A DNA stretch of 64,000 nt from Cunninghamia lanceolata. Lineage: Eukaryota; Streptophyta; Pinopsida; Cupressales; Cupressaceae. Position 1 is the first letter of the stretch; each line of letters starts with the position of its first letter. This document shows, one piece after another, positions 23,633 through 35,678 of this stretch. A program made the translations under genes and the position numbers. The notes under the pieces were generated by a model that worked only from the letters and a program-made list of their open reading frames with translations, was not told where the DNA came from and made no database searches. Location of the stretch: the NCBI GenBank assembly GCA_027924645.1, contig BSBN01000233.1, positions 6,962,501 to 7,026,500 on the forward strand, read 5' to 3'.

Positions 23633-24878
23633 ATTCTGTGATTTGTTATCTTAATCTCATCTACAAGAGCTTTTTCCATTATTCGTCAATTTGTTGTCGT
23701 ATTTGCATAATTAGGGTTTTAATGGTTAATTGGGCATAAGAGAAGGAAACGTTGATAATTAATTCCCTAATCCAAGTTTCCCTTCATTTGCAAGTGATCT
23801 ATGGTATGATAGTGCTCATCACTCGACCCTAGATCCTTCAATGTTTAGTGGAAAGGAGGGTTTTAATAGCTAAATAACAAAGATTAACAAAATCCAATTT
23901 TGCCCTAAACATTTTGGTGACCCGTGTCTTTGGACTTAAATTGCAACTTGCTGAGTGTTCTGAGGCGGAACAATTAGGGACTAAGGTGCAGGCACCCAAG
24001 TCTAAGGTACCTGCTTTTTCAGAGAATCTGGACCTCCTTCCGACACTGATCAGTCCTGTAACTTCTATTTCCCAAGATCTATCTGTGGAGGACACTAGTG
24101 GGAGCACCCAAGTCCTCGAAGTGCTCCTATATCCAACTTTTCTTCAGATCCTAAATCCTTGATGTCTGGAAAGCCTTCCTACAACTCCACTTTTTCCAGA
24201 TGTGACACCTGTAACCTGCAATCACAAGACTTTGTTTGGGGTTGTGGTGTTTAGAGGTTTGCCTCAGTCAAATCCTGAAGGACACTTAAGTCTCCAAACA
24301 CTGTTGATAGATAAAGACGGCATGCCCTTGTGAGGCAGAGGCCAAAAAGTAAAAGAATCAATTGATAAAAACACAATGATATGTCACCTTGTAGTGAATC
24401 TCTCATGGAGGAAGATGCTCTTCATTCCATGAGGAGATTGAAGCTCAAATATGCAAATATCAACACACAAAATATACAAGTCTGCTCTTGCAACACAATA
24501 GCTTGCTAGTCATCCTCTAGTTTACAAATGAATGCCTACACATGCTTATATATGCACCTACAAGAACTCTCTCCAAGATTTTAAAAATCAAACTTTACCG
24601 TGTCGGCAAAGGAACCTCCTAACGGTCATAAAATGACACCCAAAAATTGGGGCTGCCCCAAAATAGGGTAGGACTAGGGTGCAGGAGCCCAAGTCCTCCC
24701 CTATTTTGGGCAGGGTTCAACTCAAGTGGTCCACCTAGGTCCTATTTGTCTTGGAAACTAGGTCTCATTCCATCAGGATGCTAAAATATGAACTAAAATG
24801 TCCTAAATGCACTCTAAAGACCCGAGAGCTAAACCTTATGAGGGAAAAGCCCCCAAGGGGACATTTTCTGACATTACA
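23633..24878 (-). repeat. 5' LTR of H with an internal inversion that includes the PBS
   Basis: Positions about 23950-24878 are the first three quarters of the LTR in normal minus orientation, ending at TGTAATGTC. Positions 23633-23911 are the last quarter of the LTR, but in plus orientation, ending CCCTAAACA and followed by TTTTGGTGACCCGTG at 23912-23926. That is a PBS in plus orientation. The intact copy at 4560-5804 shows the expected order, so a block of about 310 bp (LTR end, PBS and about 20 bp of leader) is flipped here. Confidence 0.8.
23915..23926 (+). other. Primer-binding site of H (inverted)
   Basis: TGGTGACCCGTG follows ...CCCTAAACATTT. Its orientation is opposite to that of H, in keeping with the inversion of this block. 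Confidence 0.7.
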
Positions 24879-24883
24879 AAGAC
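24879..24883. repeat. Target-site duplication of H, right copy
   Basis: AAGAC, against AAGAT at 4555-4559. The C1 integrase frame runs through it (HKTTSYTPQ). Confidence 0.8.
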
Positions 24884-27142
24884 AACTTCATATACCCCTC
24901 AATAGAATGGAGTTACAGAGATTATGAATAGAACATTGATAGAGAGGGTAAGAAGTATGCTAAGTGGAGCTGGCCTTAAACAAAAGTTTTGGGCTGAAGC
25001 TATTGCTAGTACTTGTTACCTGGTTAATAGATCTCCTACATTAGCACTCATTGATAAGACACCTATTGAGGTGTGGATTGTTAAAAAGCCTTCATTGAGA
25101 CACATTTGAGTATTTAGTTGTGAAGCATATGCACATGTGCCTAAGGAGGAGATTTCAATTGGAGAACAAGACTGTGAAGTGTATCCTTATCGGTTATGGC
25201 ATTGGTGTGAAAGGGTACAAGCTTTGGGATCTAGCAGTTGAGAAAGTTCTGTATAGTAGAAGTGTGATCTTCTTTGAGCTCAATCCTTCTTATGTTGTCT
25301 TGCAGCCAAAGAAAGAAGAGAAGAAAGAGGACGTGGTTCAACTTCCTTTCACCCCTGATAAAGTTGAACCAAAAACATCTATTGGACGTGATAATGAGGA
25401 GAGCTCTAGTAGCTCTAAAATTTAGAAGAAGATGAAGAACCTCAACCTCAATATTTGAGGAGGTCCATGTAGATAAGATGGCAAACTAATAGGTTTGGTT
25501 ATTCATTGCATAATTCTAGTTGTATTTTTTCTTTGATTTCTAACATTGATGAGCCTAGAACTATGAAAGAGGCTATGGGTATGAAAGATGCAGGTTCTTG
25601 GAAGGAGCCCATTGAAGAGGAGATGACTTCTTTGGAAAAGAATAATACTTGGACTTGGTGCCTTTCCCTGAAGGATGAAAACCTGTTTGATGCAAATGGG
25701 TGTTCAAAAAGAAATTTGGAACAGATGGTAGTGTTGAGTGGAAGGAATTGAATACGGTGAGATTTTCTCTCCCATTGCAAAGCTGACATCTATTCATTTC
25801 TTGTTATCTCTTGCAGCAACCTATGATCTAGAAGTGGAATAGATGGATGTGAAGACAACATTCCTTCATGGTGAGTTGGAGGAGGAAATTTACATGTCAC
25901 AGCCAGAGCACTACGTGGTGAAAGGTGAAGAAAATCTGGTTTACAAGTTGAAAAAGTCTTTGTATGGCTTGAAATAGTCTCTTAGGATGTGGTATTAGAA
26001 GTTTGATGCCTTTGTGTTGAGTATTGGATTTCTAAGACTGAAATTAGATTATTATGTTTATTACAAGTTTGACAATGATCACATTCTCATTATTGCATTG
26101 TATGTCTATGATATGTTACTCATTCAGAATAGTAAAAGTTTGATTTCTGATTTGAAGTCTCAGTTATTAGAACAATTTGAGATGAAAAATCTAGGGGCAG
26201 ATCAGTACATTATGGGGATGGAGATCATAAGAGACAAAGCAAACAAAAACCTTTGGTTAGGCTAGAGTAAGTATGTTAACACTATGGTGGAGAGATTTAG
26301 CATGGTAGATTGTAGACCTTTGACAATTCCTGTTATGATGGGGGCAATGTTATTTGTTGCAAATTGTCTGAAGTCTCCTTAGGGATGGAGGATATGAGCA
26401 GAGTTCCTTATACTAGTGTTGTTGGAAACTTGATGTATGCTATGGTCTATACAAGACCAGACATTGCCCAAGTAGTGGGAGTCCTTAGTTAGTTTATGGC
26501 TAATCCTAGATGGGTACATTAGGATGCAGTGAGGAGAGTGTTCAAATATTTGTGGGGTACTTCTGAGTAGTCCTTATGTTATCATAGTTATCCTATAGGA
26601 CCTCAACATTCACATTATATTCGAGGATTTATGGATTCAGATTGGGCAAGTGATATTGACAACAGGAGATCCACCAGTGCTTATGTATTCACTATGTTTG
26701 GTGGTGCTATTAGTTAGATGAGTAAGAGGCAACTTGTAGCCACTTTGTCTACTACTGAAGCTGAGTACATGGCAACAACTCATGCTTGTAAAGAAGCCAT
26801 TTGGCTTAAGAGATTGTGTTCTGATGTTGCATTTGATGTATGGAATATTACTATTTTTTGTGCCAATCAAAGTGCCATATGTTTGCCAAATAATTCTACA
26901 TTCCATGCAAGGTCTAATCATATTGATGCCCATTACTATTTTTTCATGACATGGTAGAGGATGGGGAGGTAAATGTGGAGAAAGTTGACAATTTGATGAA
27001 TGTTGCATATTCATTGACAAAACCAATGAGCACAGAGAAGTTCAGATGGTGTTAAGAGTCTATGGACCTCTCAGCCTCTAGCAATTAAATCATGGTGTTG
27101 ATACTCCCTTTGCTCTTGCAAGCTGTTCAATAAGTGGGAGAA
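24884..27142 (+). pseudogene. C1: copia pol remnant (integrase C-part, RT, RNase H), Tnt1/Tork-like
   Basis: This is the decayed 3' part of a Ty1/copia polyprotein. Integrase continues with TPQ-stop-NGVTEIMNRTLIERVRSML (the second Gln of PQQNG is TAG), then FWAEAIASTCYLVNRSP and the C-terminal GYGIGVKGYKLWD. RT has [28 protein letters not shown] and LYVYDMLL, where YVDD has become YVYD. RNase H shows DWASDIDNRRSTS-like and TTEAEYMA motifs. Stops at 25107, 25978 and elsewhere replace conserved Arg or Gln. A PPT-like AAGTGGGAGAA abuts the 3' LTR. The family is the same as that of C2. Confidence 0.88.
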
Positions 27143-28255
27143 TGTTAATAAAAGTGTCTCAACCTCTTTGTTGACCACAAGCATGCTCAAAAACAACTTA
27201 ACTTAATAGTAATCAGGGCATGACATCAAATGATGAACATCATGAACATCATGTTAAGAAAATTGTCTCAACCTTGCAACTATGAAAGATTACTATTCTT
27301 CCCAGTTTTTGTCTTTTCGAATATCCTCTGTCTTGAAGAATGGTCTAGAAATTTCAAAGTTTCCAAAAGGGATAAAAATGGTAGGACTTACTATTTTTAG
27401 TAACTCTACGTTTGACCTCAGATGGACCTAAAATTTTCCCAAATGGTGCAGAACTACCAAGTAAACATCTTAGGTGAGTTTTGACTCAAGATCATTCCTA
27501 GATTGTGAGATATTAAAGTTTCTACTTTTTTGAAACCATCAAAAAAGTTTTAACTCAATTTTGAGGTACTTAGAGGTCCTTAAACACCCCGAAAGTTATC
27601 GTAACCAGTGAAGCCAACTATAGCTTGATAGATCTCTTCCCAAGTTTTCTGACACATCAAATAGTTCATCAATCAAACACCCAAATCAAAAGTTATGGAC
27701 TCTGGAAGTTAGACCTCCTATTTTTGGGAAATGTGAAAACGTGTTGGACACTTAAAAGAGTTGTAAAGGGGAGAGTTACATGTGTTGGTGTGTTATTTGG
27801 CACATCATAAGGCATCTTTGATTGGAGATAATTTGGGTGCCACTTTTGGTTGGTTTTGGCTCATGATTTTGTAATTACTGTCAATGACGGTCTAATGTAT
27901 TTTATCTCCTATATATTAGGAGCTAGAGATGGAGGTTGTGGGTAAGAGTCTTGTATATGTTTAGTTACCTCTGGATCAATGGTTGATTAATACTCTTGTG
28001 AAAACTTGTTCTACAAGTATATTGTAATCTTCTTAATTCTTGAATAATATATTGGGTGGATTTGGAGTGTGGGTTTTTTATTTGAAAGGGTTTTCTCCAT
28101 GTATATCTTCTATTGTGAGTTTTGCATTTGGATGTTGTTATTACATTTTTGTTAATGTGCATCTTAATCTATAACTATAAAAGTTAAAATTTTCATAAAC
28201 CCTTCCTCAATAGATCACTATAGGAAGCATTTTTTGCATACCTTGTTTCCTTTCA
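27143..28255 (+). repeat. 3' LTR of C1, with a duplicated start and extra segment
   Basis: It starts TGTTAATAAAAG directly after the PPT and matches the C2 LTR (32760 to 31760, reverse) along its length. A second copy of the first 23 or so bases occurs at 27252. Between the copies lie about 86 bp absent from C2 but resembling the C3 LTR fragment. The end is placed at TTTCA (28255), but CATCA (28260) is also possible. A TATATA-type box is near 27907. Confidence 0.8.
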
Positions 28256-28455
28256 CATCACTGCATCTCACTAATTTGTAGACTAAAAGCATGCTCAAAA
28301 CAACTTGACTTGACACCGATTAGGGAATGACATCCAACCATCAACATTACTATCATCACTACGCCTCTTTTACTATACTGGTATATCATCATCAACAACT
28401 GAGTGTTGACCTTACTCTAAGCGTTGACATCAATGACAACACATATTTCCAAGAA
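28256..28455 (-). repeat. C3: 3' LTR fragment
   Basis: Minus-strand sequence following a GGGGGAGA-type PPT (28456-28470). It begins TTCTTGG where TGTTGG is expected and contains GTTGTCATTGATGTCAAC, which the C4 LTR also has near its start. It is cut at 28255 by C1, so C1 was inserted into this LTR. Confidence 0.7.
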
Positions 28456-28470
28456 TCTCCCCCTTTTTCA
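28456..28470 (-). other. Polypurine tract of C3
   Basis: On the minus strand GAAAAAGGGGGAGAT lies directly before the LTR start, like the AAAGGGGGAGAC of C4. Confidence 0.8.
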
Positions 28471-28584
28471 TTGATAGAAACACACAATGCCCCTTAGATA
28501 TACATTTATCTCTCTCGCCCTTTGACATCAAGGACAAAGGGAAACTACTTCTTCTTTTAGGGCACAAACTCTCCTCCTAAGGTG

Positions 28585-28649
<65 letters not shown>

Positions 28650-28810
28650 CCCCTTTCTTGAAGGCTCCCATTGTCAGCAACCACAACTACCTGGGCCCCC
28701 TGAGAGGTAGCCACCATAAGTCTAAGAAAAAGATATAGCATGGACTCCCCCTAGACAGATGCACCACTATGCTTCTAGTAAGAATAAGGAGGGGCAATTA
28801 CCCCTAACCT
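28471..28810 (-). other. C3 3' noncoding segment
   Basis: Noncoding stretch between the RNase H end and the PPT of C3. It contains a CT microsatellite (28586-28650) and a few GGGGGAG-like words on the minus strand, as in the multi-PPT segment of C4. No gene. Confidence 0.55.
28586..28650. repeat. (CT)n microsatellite
   Basis: About 32 nearly pure CT units with one TT interruption near 28641. Confidence 0.95.
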
Positions 28811-31758
28811 CTACGAGATATCTTCAAAAGTGTCCTTGGAAAGAGCCTTTGTGAATATATCTGCAATCTGATCCTTTGTTGAAACATATTCCAACTTTAC
28901 TTCCTTTCCTATAACTTTCTCTCTCAAAAAGTAGTACCTAATTGTAGTATGCTTGGTTCTAGAATGCATCATTGTATTCTTGAAAATATTGATAGCACTT
29001 GAATTATCACACAAAATAGGAATAGGCTCATCATAGAGTACCTTGATATCATTTAGGGTTTGTTTCATCCACAACACTTGTGTACAATAGGATGTTACTG
29101 CAATATACTCTGCCTCTATAGTTGATAAGGAAACTAAGTTTTGCGTGTTGCTTTGCCATGAAACTAATCTTCTTCCTAAAAAGAAAGCACCACCACTTGT
29201 ACTTCTTTTATCATCAACACAACTAGCCCAATCAGCATCAATATAGGCACTTAGATCAAATTCAATTCCTCATAGGTACCATAAGCCATAATCTAGAGTT
29301 CCTTCCAAGTATTTGAATATTCTTTTCACTACCTTCTCATGTATTTGCTTTGGATTCTATTGATATTTGGCAACCATGCATACTACATGCATAATATCAA
29401 GTCTAGAAGCAGTCAAGTACAACAATCCTCCAATAATAGATCTATAGTAAGTCTAATCAACGTATGGAGACTCATCATCATTGTGCAAGTGACATCTAGT
29501 GACCATAGGAGTACTCACTAGCTTTGAATCATCCATACTAGATTTCTTCAACATCTCTTTGACATACGTACCTTGACAAATAAATATACCATCATCTAGT
29601 TGACTAATTTGAAGTCCAAGGAAGAAAGACATATCACTAATGATAGACATCTCAAACACTTTTTGCATCTTCTCTACAAACCTCTTACACACATCATCAT
29701 CTCCACCAAAGATGATGTCATGATCTTAAACTGCAACTATCAATATCATATATTCTTCTTCCTTGATGTAAAGATTACTATTTGTAGTACCTTTCTTGAA
29801 GCCTTGCTAAAGTAAGTACTTACCCAACCTAGCATACCAAGCTCTAGGTGCTCACTTGAGACCATACAAATCTTTTTTTAGTCTACACACTATGTTTGGA
29901 TCTTCTAATATCTAAAAACCATTTGGTTGCTCAATGTAAACCTCTTCCTCTAGATCACCATTCAAAAATGTTGATTTGACATACATATGATAAACCTTAA
30001 ATTTCTTGTGAGTAGAAAGAGCAAGAAACATCCTAATTGCCTCCATCTTGGCTACCAGAGCATAAGTCTCCTCAAAATTAGTTCCTTCAACTTGATAATA
30101 TCCTTTACATGTCAATCTTTCTTTGTTCTTCACAACTTCACCTTCTTCATTCAGCTTGTTCTAAAATGCCCACTTTGTTCCTAAAACATTTTTATTGACT
30201 GGTCGAGGAACCAATTGCCATGTTTGATTCTTCTCATTCAGATTCAATTCTTCTTCCATTGCCTTTATCTATCCATCATCTTTGTTAGCATCAACAAAGG
30301 TTTTGGGTTCTACCTTTGATAATGAACACAAGTTTACTTTATCATATGATTTTGCAAAACTTCTCTTGGCTAGCACACCTTTATTCTTGTCCCCAATGAT
30401 ATAATATATTGAATTATTCTTATCAACATACTTTGTTGGACTCTTGGATATCTATTCTAGTTCTTGTTCCTTTTCTTATTTCTCTTCTTCTTCTTCTTCA
30501 ATGCATGAAAAAAAATTAGATCCGGAGTCCTCTAGTTCTTCTGAGATCTAATACAAATCTTCATCTACTTTGACATTTGTGCTTTCAATCATCTTTCCCA
30601 ATCTCTTGTTGTAGCATCTATAGGCGTTTCTTCTAGTTGAGTGACCAAGAAAGATCCCTTCATCACTTCTTGAATCAAACTTTCTAAGTTCTTCTTCATC
30701 TCTTCTGATATAGAATTTTCTACCAAAGATCCTAAAGTGTCTGATAGTGGGAGGTCTTCCATATCATAGCTCATAAGGGGTCTTAGTACTATTGACCCTC
30801 AATTGTACTCTATTGGTCAAATAAACAACACTATGAACTGCTTCCTTCCAATACATGTCAAGTACATCTGCATCTTTCAACCTTGCCCTAGCCATCTCTT
30901 GCATAGTCCTATTCTTCCTTTCCACTACCCTATTTTGCTGAGGAGTCTTTGGAGCTGACAGATGTATTCTAATACCATGATCTTCACAAAAAATTATCAA
31001 TTTCATTTGAAGTAAACTCACCTCCTCTAGTAGACCTTCATTGGATCTTAGTATCCATTTTATTCTCAACCATAGCTTTGAAAACCTTAAACTTATCAAA
31101 GGAATGTGATTTTTCTCTTAATAAAGTAACCTAAGTCATTATAGAATAATCATCAATAAGTAACATGAAATACCTTTAACCTTGTTGACTCTTCACTATT
31201 GTAGTCCTACATAGGTCAGTATGAATCAACTCCAATGGCATTGAAGAAGAGTACTCCTTGCTCTTGAAACTTGTCTTTGTTTGGTTTCCCATTTGGCATT
31301 CCTTGCATAATGTGTTTGCAGGATTGATTATCTTAGGCATATCTCTCACTACATGAATAGAGTTGATCTTTACCATATTTTTAAATTTGGTGTGTTCCAT
31401 TCACTTGTGCTATAGCCAAAAGTCACTAGATTGAGACAATAGGCATGATCCTCCATTTACCTCCTTCAGATGATAGATATCACCATATGACTTGATGTCT
31501 TTTGCAACTAGCTTTCTAGACCTTTCCTTCCTGATTTCACAACCTTTGGCATGAAATGTAAGATTGTATCCTTTGCTACACATCTAACTAACACTAAGAA
31601 GGTTGTACTCTAGCCCTTTGACATAGAGGACATCCTCAGTCCTGTTCTTCCCATCAATAGTTATGGAACCTTTTCCACATAGTTGTGTTGTCTCATCACC
31701 ACCAAACTTAATAGCTCCGCCATTCCACTTCTCAAGGTCGACAAACTTCTCCTTGTCA
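28811..31758 (-). pseudogene. C3: SIRE-like copia pol (protease remnant to RNase H)
   Basis: On the minus strand, from the right, it begins inside the protease region (DKEKFVDLEKWNGG, the part after HMTG) where C2 interrupts it. GAG-pre-INT follows (31176-31500, CKECQMGNQTKTSFKSK), then integrase (HTDLC, KTPQQNRVVERKNRTMQE), RT (29453-30280, [21 protein letters not shown] and MSFFLGLQISQLDDGIFI) and RNase H (28811-29440, [30 protein letters not shown]). The RT and RNase H are closest to C4 in this window, which suggests the SIRE lineage. Conserved Trp and Arg of the LWHKRM box are stops, and several frames are used. Confidence 0.88.
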
Positions 31759-32760
31759 TTAAAAGGAAGCATGGTATGTGGAAATGCTTCCTACACTGAT
31801 CTACTAAGGAAAGATATATGCAAATTTTTACTTTACAGTTACAAATTAAGATGTACATTAAGAAAAGGATAATAACAACTTCCAAATGAAAACATAAAAT
31901 TCACAACACAAGATATACATGGGGAAAGCCCTTTCAGGTAAAAAACCCCACACTCCAAAGATACCCAATATATTATTTAGGAATCAAGAAGATTACAATT
32001 TACTTGCAGAGCAAGCTTTTACAGGAGTATATCCAACTAGAGATCTAGGAGGTAACTCGACATCTATAAGATTTTTACACACAACCTCCATCTCTAGCTC
32101 CTGATATATAGGAGATAAAATACAATAAAATATTGCCGGTAATTACAAAACCATGAGCCAAAACCACCCAAAAGTGGCACCCAAATTATCTCCAATAAAA
32201 GATGCCTTGTGATGTGCCAAAACACACAATAACACTTGTAACTCTCCCCTTTACAGCTCTTTTATGTGTCCAACATGTTTTTACATTTCCCAAAAATAGG
32301 AGGTCCAACTTTCAGAGGTCATAAATTTTGATCTGGGTGTTTGATTAATGAACCGTTCATGCATCAGAAAGCTCGTCAAGAGATCTATCATCATGCAACC
32401 CACTCCATTGGTTATGACAATTTTTGGAGGGTTTAGAGAGCTGTAACTACCTCAAAATTGAGTTTGAAACTTTTTCAGTAGTTTAAAAAAAAAGTTTAAT
32501 ATCTCGTGATCTAGTTATGATCTTGAGTTGAAACTCACTTGAGATGTTTACTTATCTATTCTGCACCTTATGCGAAAATTTTAGGTCAATCTGAGGTCAA
32601 ATGTGAAGTTACTAAAAATAATAAGTCCCACCATTTTTAGCCATTTTGGAAACTTTGAAAGTTCTAGATCATTCTTCAAGGTAAAGGACATTTAAAAAGA
32701 CCAAAACTAAGAATAATAGTAACCTTTCGAAGTTGCAATGTTGAGACACTTTTCTTAACA
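31759..32760 (-). repeat. 3' LTR of C2 (about 1.0 kb)
   Basis: On the minus strand it starts TGTTAAGAAAAGTGTC at 32760, right after GTGGGAGAA, and runs to about 31760. It aligns with the C1 LTR without the extra 109 bp. A TATA-like CTATATATC lies near 32101-32109. It abuts C3 protease code, so C2 was inserted in C3. Confidence 0.82.
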
Positions 32761-35673
32761 TTCTCCCACTTGTCTAACACCTTACAACAACAAAGGGAGT
32801 ATCAACACCATGATTTAATTGCTAGGGGCCAAGAGGCCCATAGATTCTTAACGCCATCTAAACTTCTCTATGCTCATAGGTTTTGTCAAGAAATCTACAA
32901 CATTCATCAAAGTATCAACTTTCTCCAAGTTTACCTTCCCATCCTCTACCATGTCATGAACAAAATGGTACTAAACATCAATATGCTTAGTCCTTGTGTG
33001 GAAAGTAGGATTCTTTCCCAAACATATGGCACTCTAACTATCACTACAAATAGTAATCTTCCCTGTATCAAACCCAACATCAGAACACAATCTCTTAAGC
33101 CAAATGACTTCTTTAAAATCGTAAGTTGCTGCCATATACTCAACTTTAGTAGTGGACAAAGTGACCACAGGTTTCCACTTACTCAAACAACTAATAGCAC
33201 CACCAAACATAGTGGACACATAAGCATTGGTGGATCTCTTGCTGTCAATGTCACCTACCCAATCTGAATCCACAAATCCATGAATACAAAGTGAATATTG
33301 AGATCTTGTAGGATAACCATGATAGCATAAGGAATACTTGGAAGTACCTTGCAAATATCTGAGCACTCTCTTCACTACATCCCAATGTACCCATCTAGGA
33401 TTAGCCATAAATCGACTAAGGACTCCCACTACTTTGGCAATGTCTGGTCTTGTATAGACAGTTATAAACATCAAACTAAAAAGTGCACTAGCATAAGGAA
33501 CTCTACTCATATCCTTTGTCTTAGAAGGAGACTTTGTACAATCTGCAACATATAACTTTGTCCCCATTGTAACAGGAACAGTCAAAGGTCTAAAATCGAC
33601 CATGCTGAATCTCTCCAACAAAGTGTTAACATACTTACTCTAGCCTAACCAAAGTTTTATGTTTGCTCTGTCTCTTTTGATCTCCATCTCCAGAATGTAT
33701 TGAGTTGCCCCTAGATTTTTTTATCTCAACCTGTGCTAACAACTAAGACTTCAAATTAGAAATCAAAGTTTTACCAATCCCAATGAGTAACATATCATCG
33801 ACATACAATTCAATAATGTGAATGCGATCATTGTCAAACTTGTAATAAACACAATGATTTGATTTCAATCTCAAAAATCCAATACTCAACACAAAGGCAT
33901 CAAACTTCTGGTACCACATCCTAGGAGACTGTTTCAAACCATACAAAGACTTTTTCAACTTGGAAACTAGATTTTCTATACCTTTCACCATGTAGTGCTC
34001 TGGTTGTGATATATAGATTTCCTCCTTCAAGTCACCATGAAGGAATGTTGTCTTCATATTTATCTCTTCTACTTCTAGATCATACATTGTTGCAAGAGAT
34101 AATAGGAACTGAATAGATGTCACCTTTGCAATGGGAGAGAAAATCTCACCATAATAAATTCCCTCCACATGAGAATACCCCTTGGGAACTAATCTAGTCT
34201 TTTATTTCTCAATACTACCATCTACATCAAATTTATTTTTGAACACCCATTTGCATCCAACAGGTTTTCGTCCTTCGGGCAAAAGTACCAAATCCCAAGT
34301 GTTATTATTTTCCAAAGAATCCATCTCCTCTTCCATGGCCTCCTTCTAGGAACCTACATCTTTCATACCCATAGCCTCTTTCATGGTTCTAGGCTCAACA
34401 GTGTTAGAAATCAAAGAAAAAATATAATTGGAATCATGCAATGAATAACCAAACCTAGTAGGTTGTTGTCTTATCCAAGTGGACCTCCTCAAAGATTGAG
34501 GTTAAGGTTCTTCATCTTCTTCTGAACTTTCAAAGCTACTAGAGCTCTCCTCATTATTAGGTCCAATAGATGTTTTTGTTTCAACTTTATCAGGGGTGGA
34601 AGGAAGTTGAACCACATCATCTTTCTTCTCTCCTTTCTCTAGTTGCAAGATAACAAAAGAAGGATTAAGCTCTCTGAAGATCACAATTCTGCTATACAGA
34701 GCTCTCCCAGCCACTAGATCGCAAAGTCTTTACCCTTTCACACTGATGTCATAACTGATGAAGATACACTTCACAATCTTGTTCTCCAACTTAGACCTCT
34801 TATCCTTAGGCACATGTGCATATGCGTCAGAACCAAATAATCAAACGTCTCTTGATGAAGGTTTTTTACCAGACCATACCTCCATAGGTGTCTTATCAAC
34901 AAGTACTGATGTAGGAGACCTGTTAACCATGTAACAAGTAGTAGCAATAGCTTCAGCCAAGACTAGCTCCACTTAATATACTCCTTCCCCTCTCCATCAA
35001 TGTTCTATTCATCCTCTCTGCAACTTCATTCTTCTGAGGGGTATATGGAGTTGTCTTGTGCCTTTCAATCCCTTCTTTATAGAACTTGTCAAAATTTGTT
35101 GAACAAAATCAACACTGATGTCATTCCTCAAACACTTAATCTTTCTATCCTTTTGATTCTTTACAAGAGCTTTGAACTCTTTGAATCTACTAAAGACTTC
35201 AATTTTACTTCTAAGGAAATACACCCATGTCCTTCTACTCTAGTCAATGAATGAAACAATGTAAACATATTTTAAAATTAAAGGAACATTAATTTGACCA
35301 AACACATCAAAATGAATCAAGTCCAACACCTCAGAAGATTTGTGAGAACTGGAATAAAATTGAACACAATTTTGTTTTCCTTAAATGCAATGTTCGTAGA
35401 AATCAAACTCAAGATTAAAGTCATTCATACCCTCAACAAGATTTTTATTTTTTAGGGTCCTCAAACCCTTTTCACCAATGTGACCAAGCCTTTGGTGCCA
35501 TAACATTGTCTTCTCAGCTAGAAGTTTCGTCTCTAAAGAATAAGCACCATTAGGTACCTAGAAAGCATGACCATTAGAAGTAGATGCAACACTCCTCTTC
35601 ACTGTTGGTTCCAATGGTGAGGATCAAGACTTTGAATCTCTCTTCTTCAAAACATATGCACTATTGCACTAAA
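32761..35673 (-). pseudogene. C2: copia pol remnant (GAG-pre-INT, integrase, RT, RNase H)
   Basis: This is Tnt1/Tork-like pol on the minus strand. GAG-pre-INT is at 35410-35600 (LWHQRLGHIGEKGLRTL). The integrase core lies at about 35009-35300 and the INT C-terminus at 34500-34850. RT (33743-34400) has MKTTFLHGDLKEEIYISQPE, SLYGLKQSPRMWYQKF and an intact LYVDDMLL box. RNase H is at 32946-33621 (VPYASALFSLMFITVYTRPD, DSDWVGDIDSKRSTNAY, TTKVEYMAATY). The PPT is at 32761-32773. Stops and frame changes are present but fewer than in C1. The code continues beyond insertion P at 41131-42099. Confidence 0.88.
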
Positions 35674-35678
35674 CTACA
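35674..35678. repeat. Target-site duplication of P, left copy (CTACA)
   Basis: CTACA precedes TGTTGGGACAGG. CTACG follows the other end at 41126-41130. Joining C2 across P with one copy restores an open minus-strand frame (LDACVV then CNSAYVLKKRE, with one stop between). Confidence 0.75.

Larger units (their letters stand above)
4560..24878 (-). mobile_element. H: non-autonomous LTR element with protease and G-patch, split by T
   Basis: H is a complete insertion on the minus strand. It has a 5' LTR at the right (rearranged), leader, one ORF (7579-9497), a noncoding region, a PPT and a 3' LTR at the left, flanked by AAGAT/AAGAC. Its leader was later split by T (9735-22647). Without T it is about 7.4 kb. 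No RT, RNase H or integrase code was found in it. It therefore must have relied on enzymes from another element, as large non-autonomous LTR derivatives do. The sequence upstream of the ORF has no recognisable gag capsid or zinc knuckle. Confidence 0.8.

Noticed and set aside
32770..33267. 165-codon plus-strand open frame
   Set aside because: It is the antisense shadow of C2 RNase H code on the minus strand.
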